Shown piece by piece: positions 1-6,527 of a DNA stretch of 64,000 nt. This DNA is from Planctomycetota bacterium (GTDB taxonomy: Bacteria; Planctomycetota; Phycisphaerae; Sedimentisphaerales; Anaerohalosphaeraceae): contig VGXU01000007.1 of the NCBI GenBank assembly GCA_016873215.1, positions 1 through 64,000 on the forward strand, given 5' to 3'. The notes under the pieces are model-generated. The model did no database searches. It saw nothing but the letters and a program-made list of their open reading frames with translations, and had not been told where the DNA came from. The position numbers and the translations under genes are program-made. Numbering within the stretch: position 1 is the stretch's first letter; each line of letters starts with the position of its first letter.

Positions 1-1
1 C

Positions 2-250
2 CTTTACCGCCATAAAACATCCGGCGACCTGTTCGCCATCGAAACCGACGACCGGGGCTGTATCGTTTCATCCTGCGGCCCACTGTTGTGCGACAATCTC
101 GACCCCAGGGCATTGGACTACGATGATTATTGGAATGCCGAACTGTCCGCCAAACTGGCCGATTTCGACCGGATCACCAAAGACGACTATCTCGAACTGC
201 TCCGTAAAAATGGTTTCTTTCCACAGATCACCCAGCGTCATTTATTTTAA
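2..250 (+). CDS. C-terminal part of an unknown protein (runs off the left edge)
   Basis: An open frame enters from the left edge and ends with TAA at 248-250, giving 82 visible residues. It has protein-like composition: an acidic Asp/Tyr-rich tail with a short CGPLLCD segment and a final helix rich in Asp, Leu and Lys. I do not recognise the family. The stop lies 13 bases before the start of the nuclease-like gene at 264, so the two are probably co-transcribed and belong to the same island. An ATG-initiated reading of the overlapping frame from 123 is rejected, because this frame is the better coding candidate and the downstream gene has its own ribosome binding site. Confidence 0.6.
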   Translation, partial: LYRHKTSGDLFAIETDDRGCIVSSCGPLLCDNLDPRALDYDDYWNAELSAKLADFDRITKDDYLELLRKNGFFPQITQRHLF

Positions 251-263
251 TGGAGGGTTGAAG

Positions 264-1505
264 TTGCGTAATATATTTGACCAATATGACCAACAAGAAA
301 ATAAACTAACTCATGCCCTTATGTCCACCCTTGACCATGAACCTAACCTCATAAGACCATTTTTGCGGTTTCTCAAGATTAGCAGCATTCCACCCCTTAA
401 ATTCATTGAAATCGGAATCCAGGGTCTTCCAGGACAGGAACAGTTACTAAATCAGGAGAATCAGGGCAGTGTGCCGGATGCCTATTTCTGCGACAAAGAA
501 TCATGGGCGGTCATTATTGAGTCTAAAGTACAGGCGGGTATTTCCAATAAACAATTAATACGACATAAACAGAAAGCCATAAACTATGGCTACATTAATA
601 GTGTCGTGGTCGTGATTGCAGTTAATCCTCCTGCGATACAGTTATCAGAAGTGATTTATGTTACTTGGAAATCGGTATATAAATGGTTTGTCGCAAAAAC
701 CTCAGAATCACCTTGGGCTGGGTATTTTGTTGATTATATGGAAATTTACGAATCAAAAATGTTGGCACAAAATTATAATATAAAAGGAACGCTGACTATG
801 TTCTCAGGATTTCATTTTACAAAGGATGCTCCTTATACCTATCGGGAAGGAAAGCGTTTAATTAAAGTATTAGGCCAGGAATTTCGAACCAACAAACGAT
901 TAGTGGATGGTCTCGGAATCGATCCGGAACGTGAAGGCCGACCGGCAATAACTCAGGAGGAAAATGGAGGCGTCTGGGATTTCATTTATCTCAAGAAGGC
1001 TGCATCAAAAAACTTTACTTCGTATCCGCATGCTACAATCGGAATCCGCCCAACAAATGTGTGTGTGGCAATTACTATTCCAAATGCAATAAAAGGTGGT
1101 GTTAAAACGAAACTCAAGAATAAGCGTATAGATAGTTTTTATGCCTTATTAGAAAAAATTGAACGTAACCTTCATACGTCGATTGGAAATGTGCCTGATG
1201 CGAAACCTCTTATATATCTTGATCAGAAGTATTTTAAATCACAGCGTTCGCAAGCACGTACAGACGGAATTATAAAGGTTGATTTGCGCACATTAGTAAA
1301 TAAAGCTGATAATGGCCTTAAGCATCAGCCAATGTGGACAGAAGCTATTTATAATCTTTTGACAAATAAAAAAACAAATATGCAGTTCGGTGTCGAGGTT
1401 GAAATTCCATTTTCTGCACCATGTATGAAGTCTGAAAAAGCAATTGATGTTATGGTAGATGCCTGGATAGCATTGAAACCAATAATTGAATTTATTATGG
1501 ACTGA
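264..1505 (+). CDS. PD-(D/E)XK nuclease superfamily protein
   Basis: The 413-residue protein has the core of a PD-(D/E)XK nuclease fold. An N-terminal ENKLT helix motif lies near residues 13-17, Pro-Asp at 71-72, and the Glu-Ser-Lys (ExK) triad at 86-88 within a hydrophobic strand. D72, E86 and K88 are the expected metal and catalytic residues. The rest (about 120-413) has no recognised domain. Such proteins in accessory regions are often defence or DNA-repair nucleases, but the substrate cannot be told. I chose TTG at 264 because GGAGGG at 252-257 sits six bases before it; an upstream ATG at 123 would overlap the preceding gene. The gene is clearly more AT-rich than the chromosome to its right, consistent with island origin. 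Confidence 0.7.
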   Translation: MRNIFDQYDQQENKLTHALMSTLDHEPNLIRPFLRFLKISSIPPLKFIEIGIQGLPGQEQLLNQENQGSVPDAYFCDKESWAVIIESKVQAGISNKQLIRHKQKAINYGYINSVVVVIAVNPPAIQLSEVIYVTWKSVYKWFVAKTSESPWAGYFVDYMEIYESKMLAQNYNIKGTLTMFSGFHFTKDAPYTYREGKRLIKVLGQEFRTNKRLVDGLGIDPEREGRPAITQEENGGVWDFIYLKKAASKNFTSYPHATIGIRPTNVCVAITIPNAIKGGVKTKLKNKRIDSFYALLEKIERNLHTSIGNVPDAKPLIYLDQKYFKSQRSQARTDGIIKVDLRTLVNKADNGLKHQPMWTEAIYNLLTNKKTNMQFGVEVEIPFSAPCMKSEKAIDVMVDAWIALKPIIEFIMD

Positions 1506-1569
1506 TTCATGGGCCGGAGTTACCCGCTAAAACCTAACAGCTAATAGCCGCTCTTCTGCGTATAAAAAA

Positions 1570-1634
1570 GCCGCCTGCAGGTGAGAGTAAGAAGTCAGGT
1601 GACTTCCTTTCGGGGTCGGACAACCACAGGCGGC
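1570..1634 (-). terminator. Multi-hairpin element ending in a T-run, downstream of the HTH gene
   Basis: An 8-bp outer stem pairs 1570-1577 with 1627-1634. Inside it is a perfect 6-bp hairpin (GAAGTC/GACTTC, 1591-1606) and a CC-GAAA-GG tetraloop motif. On the minus strand the outer stem is followed by six T residues (complement of 1564-1569), so it can act as the intrinsic terminator of the HTH gene. It is far more elaborate than an ordinary terminator and may be a structured RNA of the island. Confidence 0.5.
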
Positions 1635-1700
1635 AGAAGAAGGAGCTTTTATTATGCCCTCATTATACTTCTTCCCTGCTGTAAGTCAATTGCTCTGGTA

Positions 1701-1907
1701 TCATTCTTGGCCGCTGAATCTGCCATTTTTACATCGGTCGATAAATTCGTCTAGATCTCTTTTGTCAAACCGGATAATTCTACCGAATCGTATGGCTGGG
1801 ATTTTCTGTTCTTTTATCATAAAACATACAGTTCGTTCGCAGATGGCCAAATATTTGGCTGTTTCTTTGACTGTTAGTAGCCGTGCTTGAATTTGTTCTT
1901 TTTCCAT
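1701..1907 (-). CDS. Excisionase-type helix-turn-helix DNA-binding protein
   Basis: This 68-residue protein matches the winged-helix/MerR-like 'excisionase family' HTH fold. It starts with a TVKETAKYL helix, then the recognition helix ERTVCFMIKEQ, an arginine-rich IRFGRIIRF wing, and a final KRDLDEFI helix. Members bind DNA as small regulators or recombination directionality factors. It is alone on the minus strand, between the nuclease-like gene and the tRNA fragment at 2107-2149, which is where an Xis of an integrated element would be expected. No integrase is visible; it may lie beyond the left edge. Whether it is an excisionase or only a repressor cannot be decided. Confidence 0.75.
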   Translation of the reverse strand: MEKEQIQARLLTVKETAKYLAICERTVCFMIKEQKIPAIRFGRIIRFDKRDLDEFIDRCKNGRFSGQE

Positions 1908-1960
1908 AATTGATCTCCTGTGAATAGTAGGCCCCCGTTTTTCATTATAGAGGCACTTTT

Positions 1961-2059
1961 GTAACTTTCCTTGTAACTTTATGCTTTATTTTGTGTGACA
2001 GCGGGATATAATAAGATTCAGATTAAGCGTAATAAGTGGTTACAGTATAAAAAGTTACA
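1961..2059. promoter_or_regulatory. Repeated GTAACTTT / GTTACA motifs upstream of the HTH gene
   Basis: Two direct copies of GTAACTTT (1961-1968 and 1973-1980) lie 12 bp apart, and two copies of GTTACA (2039-2044 and 2054-2059) lie 15 bp apart in the opposite sense. All are in the AT-rich gap between the HTH gene and the tRNA fragment. The arrangement suits binding sites for a small HTH protein or recombinase arm sites. This is inferred from repetition only. Confidence 0.35.
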
Positions 2060-2106
2060 ATTTGTAAGCTGATAATTTGCAAGGTGTTAAAAACCGCCCC
2101 GGTTCG

Positions 2107-2149
2107 ATTTCTAATCCGTAGGTCAGGAGTTCGAATCTCTTCGGGCGCG
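2107..2149 (+). other. 3' half of a tRNA-Arg(UCU): probable att site of an integrated element
   Basis: The segment has exact tRNA geometry from the anticodon loop onward: anticodon TCT (2110-2112), 3' anticodon stem (2115-2119), 5-nt variable loop (2120-2124), T-arm stems 2125-2129 and 2137-2141 around TTCGAAT, 3' acceptor strand (2142-2148) and discriminator G at 2149. The 5' half is missing: the bases before the anticodon loop cannot form the anticodon stem, and no acceptor partner is present. A break at the anticodon loop is the usual result of tyrosine-recombinase integration into a tRNA gene, so this marks the right end of an island extending leftward out of the window. Confidence 0.75.
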
Positions 2150-2206
2150 TTTCAAAATTAAAAATCGGATTTGTCAAAGACTCAAAAGAATCAGAAACAG
2201 GACACT

Positions 2207-2872
2207 ATGGCACAAGAAGAACAAGTACTGGTAGTGGAGCGTAAAGTTGTGGAGCAGGTTGGCATGTTCCACGGACTTATGTTTGACGTGGGAAAATATC
2301 TGGGCCGGCTTTTTGCAGCGGGGGTGCCGCGATTTATACCGCGCTCACAGGCGGAGAAGAACCTCGACTATAAACAGCTTATTCCTTATGTGATTATGGC
2401 CTGTGACGGGAAAGTCTTCAGTTATGTTCGCGGAAAACGGGCGGGCGAAACCCGACTTGTCGGCAACCGCTCTATCGGTATCGGAGGTCATATCAATCCC
2501 GCCGACGATATGCCGCTGTTCAGCAATTTTTATGACGCCTATCGTGCCGCGGTGGAGCGGGAAGTTGCCGAAGAGGTGTCCGTGGAAACGAGTTATGCCG
2601 ACCGCGTTGTGGCGCTGCTTAATGATGATTCCAATGAAGTGGGGCAAGTACACCTCGGTATAGTTCATTATTGGAATCTGGATGAACCGAAAGTCAGCCG
2701 CAAAGAGCAGATGATAACACAAATGGCGTTTATGACGCCGGTGGAACTGCAGGCGGTCAAAGAAACGCTTGAAACGTGGTCGTCGCTGTGTTTGGCCGGT
2801 CTTGACAAAATGGCAGCATCCGTAAATGCCGGAACCGGCGTTGAAAAATCCGGACGGGATGGGATAAAATAG
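2207..2872 (+). CDS. NUDIX-fold predicted phosphoesterase (COG4112-like)
   Basis: The 221-residue protein resembles the MutT-related predicted phosphoesterase family. A central IGIGGHI segment is followed by a stretched NUDIX-like helix containing EREVAEEV, the Glu-rich metal-binding signature, and then a VHLGIVHYW strand. The loop between the two halves of the box is longer than in canonical NUDIX enzymes, so the substrate (probably a nucleoside-diphosphate derivative) is unknown. I chose ATG at 2207 over the in-frame TTG at 2171, because AGGA precedes it by a few bases and the extra residues are Gln/Lys-rich and unlike the family. It is the first chromosomal gene right of the att-like tRNA fragment. 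Confidence 0.7.
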   Translation: MAQEEQVLVVERKVVEQVGMFHGLMFDVGKYLGRLFAAGVPRFIPRSQAEKNLDYKQLIPYVIMACDGKVFSYVRGKRAGETRLVGNRSIGIGGHINPADDMPLFSNFYDAYRAAVEREVAEEVSVETSYADRVVALLNDDSNEVGQVHLGIVHYWNLDEPKVSRKEQMITQMAFMTPVELQAVKETLETWSSLCLAGLDKMAASVNAGTGVEKSGRDGIK

Positions 2873-2898
2873 AGACTATCCGTGACAAGGAGAATGCA

Positions 2899-3060
2899 AT
2901 GAAAAAATATCGATGTTTAATGTGCGGCTATATTTATGACCCGGCCAAGGGCGACCCGGATAACGGCGTCGGGCCGGGGACGGCATTTGAAGACCTGCCC
3001 GACGGGTGGGTTTGTCCGGATTGCGGCGCCGGCAAAGACGAGTTTGAGCCGGTGAACTGA
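2899..3060 (+). CDS. Rubredoxin
   Basis: This 53-residue protein is a complete rubredoxin. The two Cys-x2-Cys knuckles are at C6/C9 (CLMCG) and C39/C42 (CPDCG), with the family's aromatic residues (Y4, Y11, Y13, F30, W37) and the acidic PDNGV loop. It binds one Fe(Cys)4 centre and is a one-electron carrier, usually in anaerobes for oxygen or superoxide detoxification or as a partner of flavoproteins. It starts 26 bases after the NUDIX-like gene with an AAGGAGA ribosome binding site and is probably in the same transcript. No rubrerythrin or rubredoxin oxidoreductase lies next to it, so its partner is unknown. Confidence 0.95.
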   Translation: MKKYRCLMCGYIYDPAKGDPDNGVGPGTAFEDLPDGWVCPDCGAGKDEFEPVN

Positions 3061-3123
3061 ACGGACTAAAAAGCCCCTCGCACTTTTTTCGATGGGTTTT
3101 ATTTTTTTACCGAGGTGTCTGCG

Positions 3124-4662
3124 ATGCGGACGATTGAGGCGACAGCGGATAAGCTGGAAATGGTTTGTGCAGAAACTCCCGCGGGGCCGGTGTCGCTGGT
3201 TGTTTTTGGCGCCAGCGGCGATTTGGCGCATCGCAAGCTCTATCCAAGCCTTTATGCATTGTATCGGCGGAATCTTCTGGCCGGCGGTTTTTATCTTCTC
3301 GGCTGCGGAAGGGCTGAATTTTCCGATACGCAATTCCGGGACACCATCAGGCAATCCCTGAAATCCGCGAACGCCGCGGAGCCTGGGGAGTACGACGCGT
3401 TTCTGGCCCATTTTTATTATGTCAGCGGAAGCTATGAGGAATTTGCATTTTACAGTCGTATTAGTCAGAAACTGATGGCGCTGGATGAGAAATATCGTCT
3501 GGGGGGATGCCGGATTTTTTATCTTTCTCTGCCGCCGTTTCTGTATCCCGTGGTTGCCGATAAACTCAGTCAGAGCCGCATGGCCTGTCCCGGCCGGGGT
3601 GGACCGACTCAGGATGTTCGGCTGATTGTGGAAAAACCGTTTGGACACGACTTGGACAGCGCAAAACAATTGAATGACCAGCTTGGAGGCTGTTTCGACG
3701 AATCTCAAATTTATCGTATCGACCATTATCTGGGCAAAGAGACGGTGCAGAATCTGCTGGTATTCCGTTTTGCCAACAGTATTTTTGAGCCACTTTGGAA
3801 TCGCGATTTTATTGACCATGTTCAGATTACAATCGCGGAGAGCGTAGGCGTCGAACATCGGGCGGGGTATTACGACACCACCGGCGCACTGCGGGATATG
3901 TTCCAGAACCACATGCTTCAAATGGTTTCGCTGATGGCGATGGAGCCGCCGGCGGCGTTTGAAGCCGAAAGTGTCCGTGATGAAAAGGCCAAATTGCTGC
4001 GATGTATCCGTCCTTTCTCATCTGAAGATATGAATACAGCGATTATCGTGGGTCAATACGGCTTCGGTAAAATCGATGGGGCGGCTGTGCCGGGATATTT
4101 ACAGGAAGAAGGGGTCCGGGAGGATTCCCAGACAGAAACCTTTGTCGCGGCCAAACTGGCTGTCGAAAACTGGCGATGGAAGGGGGTTCCGTTTTATTTG
4201 CGTACCGGCAAACGTCTGGCTCGCAAGCTGACGGAGATCGTGATTGCTTTCAAACAGGTCCCTCATTCGATGTTTGCCGCGGCGGGTCTGGATTTTCTGG
4301 AAGCCAATCAGTTGCGGTTCCAGATTCAGCCGGAGGAAGGGATGTACCTGAGTTTGCAGGCCAAACGTCCCGGCTCCAAACTCTGTATGAGCGGTCTGGA
4401 GTTGGCGGTCGATTATCAGAGGGTGTTTGAGACCAAGATGCCGGAGGCGTATCAGAGACTGCTTCTGGACTGTATGACTGGCGACCAAATGCTCTTTGCA
4501 CGGCAGGACAGTATCCTTTTGTCGTGGCAATTGCTTCAGCCGATTCTCGATTATTGGTCACAACAGGATAAAAATTTGTTTGTTTATCCTGCGGGAACAT
4601 CAGACATCAAGCCGGCGGAAGAGTGGATAAAAAAGGACGGTCGGAAATGGAGACCTCTCTGA
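3124..4662 (+). CDS. zwf: Glucose-6-phosphate 1-dehydrogenase
   Basis: The 512-residue protein is full length for Zwf. The N-terminal Rossmann signature GASGDLAHRK begins at residue 29, EKPFG is at 170-174, and the active-site motif RIDHYLGKE at 198-206 contains the catalytic His and substrate-binding Lys. A PFYLRTGKRL motif lies in the C-terminal half. It oxidises glucose-6-phosphate to 6-phosphogluconolactone with NAD(P)+, the first step of the oxidative pentose phosphate pathway. I chose ATG at 3124 because GAGG at 3112-3115 is eight bases upstream; the GTG at 3115 overlaps that site. No pgl or gnd lies beside it. A terminator hairpin follows at 4695. Confidence 0.96.
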   Translation: MRTIEATADKLEMVCAETPAGPVSLVVFGASGDLAHRKLYPSLYALYRRNLLAGGFYLLGCGRAEFSDTQFRDTIRQSLKSANAAEPGEYDAFLAHFYYVSGSYEEFAFYSRISQKLMALDEKYRLGGCRIFYLSLPPFLYPVVADKLSQSRMACPGRGGPTQDVRLIVEKPFGHDLDSAKQLNDQLGGCFDESQIYRIDHYLGKETVQNLLVFRFANSIFEPLWNRDFIDHVQITIAESVGVEHRAGYYDTTGALRDMFQNHMLQMVSLMAMEPPAAFEAESVRDEKAKLLRCIRPFSSEDMNTAIIVGQYGFGKIDGAAVPGYLQEEGVREDSQTETFVAAKLAVENWRWKGVPFYLRTGKRLARKLTEIVIAFKQVPHSMFAAAGLDFLEANQLRFQIQPEEGMYLSLQAKRPGSKLCMSGLELAVDYQRVFETKMPEAYQRLLLDCMTGDQMLFARQDSILLSWQLLQPILDYWSQQDKNLFVYPAGTSDIKPAEEWIKKDGRKWRPL

Positions 4663-4694
4663 AGATGCTGCCGGTTAATTGCCAACGAAAATAC

Positions 4695-4726
4695 AAGAGC
4701 GAGAGAACAAGGCGTCTCTCGCTCTT
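4695..4726 (+). terminator. Intrinsic terminator after zwf
   Basis: A perfect 12-bp stem (4695-4706 with 4715-4726, AAGAGCGAGAGA against TCTCTCGCTCTT) with an 8-nt loop lies 32 bases after the zwf stop. The T-run is weak. It also separates zwf from the convergent tRNA-Leu gene. Confidence 0.75.
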
Positions 4727-4757
4727 ATAATTAGCAATTGAAAACTTACAATCGCAC

Positions 4758-4843
4758 TGCCCAGGACTGGAGTTGAACCAGCACGAGGTATTAACCCCAT
4801 CAGGCCCTCAACCTGACGCGTCTGCCAATTCCGCCACCTGGGC
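4758..4843 (-). tRNA. tRNA-Leu (anticodon GAG)
   Basis: The 86-nt minus-strand gene has a 7-bp acceptor stem (GCCCAGG with CCTGGGC), discriminator A, a GGCGGAATTGGCAGACGCG-type D arm, an anticodon loop TTGAGGG giving anticodon GAG, a long class-II variable arm and a GGTTCAACTCC T arm. The long variable arm and discriminator A are typical of leucine tRNAs. CCA is not encoded. It reads CUC/CUU codons. Confidence 0.95.
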
Positions 4844-4932
4844 CAAAAAAAGTTAAAAGTAAAAATTCAAAAGCTAAAATTAAGGACAGCCCTAAAGGCT
4901 GACTTAATTGACTCAAATCGACAGAATACGGC

Positions 4933-4960
4933 ATTATAAAGCCGATTTTTGATAATGCAA
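4933..4960 (-). promoter_or_regulatory. Sigma-70 promoter for tRNA-Leu
   Basis: On the minus strand, TTGCAT (complement of 4955-4960) and TATAAT (complement of 4933-4938) are separated by 16 bp, about 80 bases upstream of the tRNA 5' end. A CAGCC/GGCTG hairpin lies in the leader between them. Confidence 0.6.
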
Positions 4961-5047
4961 GCCCTTTTTTATTCCGACAATCTATGTCCTTAAATTTGAC
5001 AAAATATGAATAATATTTCGATTTATAAAATATTATCAAGATTATAT

Positions 5048-5075
5048 TTGACTTTCAATGTCTTTGGTATAAAAT
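5048..5075 (+). promoter_or_regulatory. Sigma-70 promoter of the DUF2089 cassette
   Basis: TTGACT (5048-5053) and TAAAAT (5070-5075) are separated by 16 bp. The expected transcription start, about seven bases after the -10 element, falls on or next to the ATG at 5083. No Shine-Dalgarno sequence lies before that ATG, so the mRNA may be leaderless. Confidence 0.55.
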
Positions 5076-5082
5076 ATATTAT

Positions 5083-5454
5083 ATGAGCAAGAAAACAATT
5101 ACAAGCAAGTGTCCTTATTGCGATTTAACGATGCAGGTGGAGATGATGAGTTGTCCAACCTGCGGGGTCAAAGTAGAGGGAGTGTTTGTCCAGTCGATGA
5201 TTTCTCAGCTCGGGCCGGAAGACCAGCAATTTCTGGAGGAGTATCTGCTGGCCGGCTTCAGCATCAAAGCCCTTGAGGGAGCCAGCGAGATGGGTTATGT
5301 GGCCATTCGTTCGCGTTTGGACAGACTGATTGAGAATTATAAAGCAATCCGCAAGCACGACGCCCATAAGAGGGCGGTACTCGAACTATTACGAAAAGGG
5401 GAGATTACTGTAGCCCAGGCCCGAAGCAGGCTGGAAGAATTGACAGGAGCATAG
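5083..5454 (+). CDS. DUF2089 zinc-ribbon protein
   Basis: The 123-residue protein has a zinc ribbon at its N-terminus (CPYCD at 10-14, CPTCG at 29-33), then an HTH-like middle section around LLAGFSIKALEGASEMGY, and a C-terminal helix pair with LRKGEITVAQARSRLEEL. This order is that of DUF2089, small cytoplasmic proteins thought to act as transcription regulators. The last helix pair resembles the short SHOCT-type motif that opens the next two genes. It leads an operon of three: its stop is one base before the ATG of the next gene, whose ribosome binding site lies within its 3' end. It appears to be translated from a leaderless message. Confidence 0.85.
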   Translation: MSKKTITSKCPYCDLTMQVEMMSCPTCGVKVEGVFVQSMISQLGPEDQQFLEEYLLAGFSIKALEGASEMGYVAIRSRLDRLIENYKAIRKHDAHKRAVLELLRKGEITVAQARSRLEELTGA

Positions 5455-5455
5455 T

Positions 5456-5962
5456 ATGGAACCCATTACAAGCGAACAGGAATTGAAATCACTTCTGGAA
5501 GAGGGCAAGATTACTCACGACGAATATCAGCAGCTTTTAATAGCGATGTGTAAACAAAAATCCCGTTCAGGGGAAGACTTCAATCCTATTCTCAAAGCGA
5601 CTGACATTTCATCTAAAAAGGTTCCGTGGCAGATATGGGTTGTTGTTGTGTTATTGGGATTGGAAGGGATTGAAAATCTGTGTGCAATTCCTGGTAATTT
5701 TGCAGCCCTCGGATGGTTTTTAGCCAAAGTTATTTTCATTTGTGGTTTGTTTAAGGCGTGGAAGTGGGTGTTTGTTGCGTTTCAGATCATTGCCGGAGTT
5801 CATGTTTTGTATTTTGCCAGTGCAGGAGAAGGGGTTGTATCTTTGATAAATGCGGTGTTGATGATTTTATGTTTTACTGCCTTACGATATTATTTTCCAG
5901 TCAAAACACAGGTAAATGATTTGTATCATCGGTCCATTCCACAGGAAGAACAATCAAATTAA
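5456..5962 (+). CDS. SHOCT-domain membrane protein
   Basis: The 168-residue protein begins with a short bihelical SHOCT-like segment (about residues 5-33, ELKSLLEEGKITHDEYQQLL). It is followed by a basic/polar linker and about four hydrophobic segments (roughly 56-78, 82-98, 100-120, 124-145) typical of a small integral membrane protein. No catalytic motif is visible. GGAG at the end of the DUF2089 gene serves as its ribosome binding site, so translation is probably coupled. Its first ten residues are identical to those of the next gene apart from later substitutions, which points to a recent common origin of the N-terminal module. The function is unknown; SHOCT modules often accompany envelope-stress or membrane-associated proteins. 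Confidence 0.75.
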   Translation: MEPITSEQELKSLLEEGKITHDEYQQLLIAMCKQKSRSGEDFNPILKATDISSKKVPWQIWVVVVLLGLEGIENLCAIPGNFAALGWFLAKVIFICGLFKAWKWVFVAFQIIAGVHVLYFASAGEGVVSLINAVLMILCFTALRYYFPVKTQVNDLYHRSIPQEEQSN

Positions 5963-5980
5963 AAAGCAAGGGCATGTCAC

Positions 5981-6517
5981 ATGGAACCAATCACGAGCGA
6001 ACAGGAATTACAGACCCTTCTGGATGATGGCAAAATTACGCAGGAGGAATACAAAGAGCTTCTTGCGGCGATGAAAGACAAACCGCAGGCGTCACCTGTT
6101 TTGCCTGTCGGAGGAGTTATTCTGTGGGGAGAATATAAATCCAAACGTCGGATATTTGATTTGCCGCTGGTGCATATCGTTTATGGGCCTGCGATTGACC
6201 CTGCGACAGGAAAACTTCGTGTTGCTAAAGGAATTATAGCGATTGGAGGTATTGCTGTGGGCGTGGTGGCATTAGGCGGGGCGGCCTTTGGGCTTGTTGC
6301 TTTGGGGGGGCTGGCAGTAGGACTATTGGCGGCATTGGGTGGAGCGGCCATAGGAACGGGAATATCCATAGGAGGATTTGCGGTCGGAACAGCTGCCCTC
6401 GGCGGATTTGCATTCGGATATTATGCTCTTGGCGGGGCGGCATTTGGGGTTTATGATTTCGGCGGCAACACGCCGTTTGAACAGTGGCCAGAGTGGTTCA
6501 AGCGGTTCAGGCGGTGA
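5981..6517 (+). CDS. SHOCT-domain protein with Gly/Ala decapeptide repeats
   Basis: The 178-residue protein opens with the same SHOCT-like module as its neighbour (residues 1-33). A polar section (40-83) with a FDLPLVHIVYG strand follows, then about seven tandem ten-residue repeats of the form GGxAxGxxAL (residues about 88-160), and a basic tryptophan-containing tail. The repeats are uniformly hydrophobic and small, so they could form packed membrane helices or a beta-solenoid. It ends 11 bases before the convergent stop of RNase D. It is the third gene of the DUF2089 operon, 18 bases after the second. The function is unknown. Confidence 0.75.
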   Translation: MEPITSEQELQTLLDDGKITQEEYKELLAAMKDKPQASPVLPVGGVILWGEYKSKRRIFDLPLVHIVYGPAIDPATGKLRVAKGIIAIGGIAVGVVALGGAAFGLVALGGLAVGLLAALGGAAIGTGISIGGFAVGTAALGGFAFGYYALGGAAFGVYDFGGNTPFEQWPEWFKRFRR

Positions 6518-6527
6518 TAAAACGTTG

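Noticed and set aside
1654-1890. Plus-strand frame of 78 codons with a good AAGGAG and ATG
   Set aside because: It is almost entirely antisense to the HTH gene, whose protein sequence is clearly recognisable; the composition of the plus-strand product is hydrophobic and random-looking. The hairpin and Shine-Dalgarno before it remain noted as a finding.
2091-2110. GGTTCGATT just upstream of the tRNA fragment looks like a second T-loop
   Set aside because: The flanking bases cannot form a T stem, and no tRNA geometry surrounds it.
2917-3921. 334-codon minus-strand frame over rubredoxin and zwf
   Set aside because: It is antisense to two well-recognised genes and has no family features.
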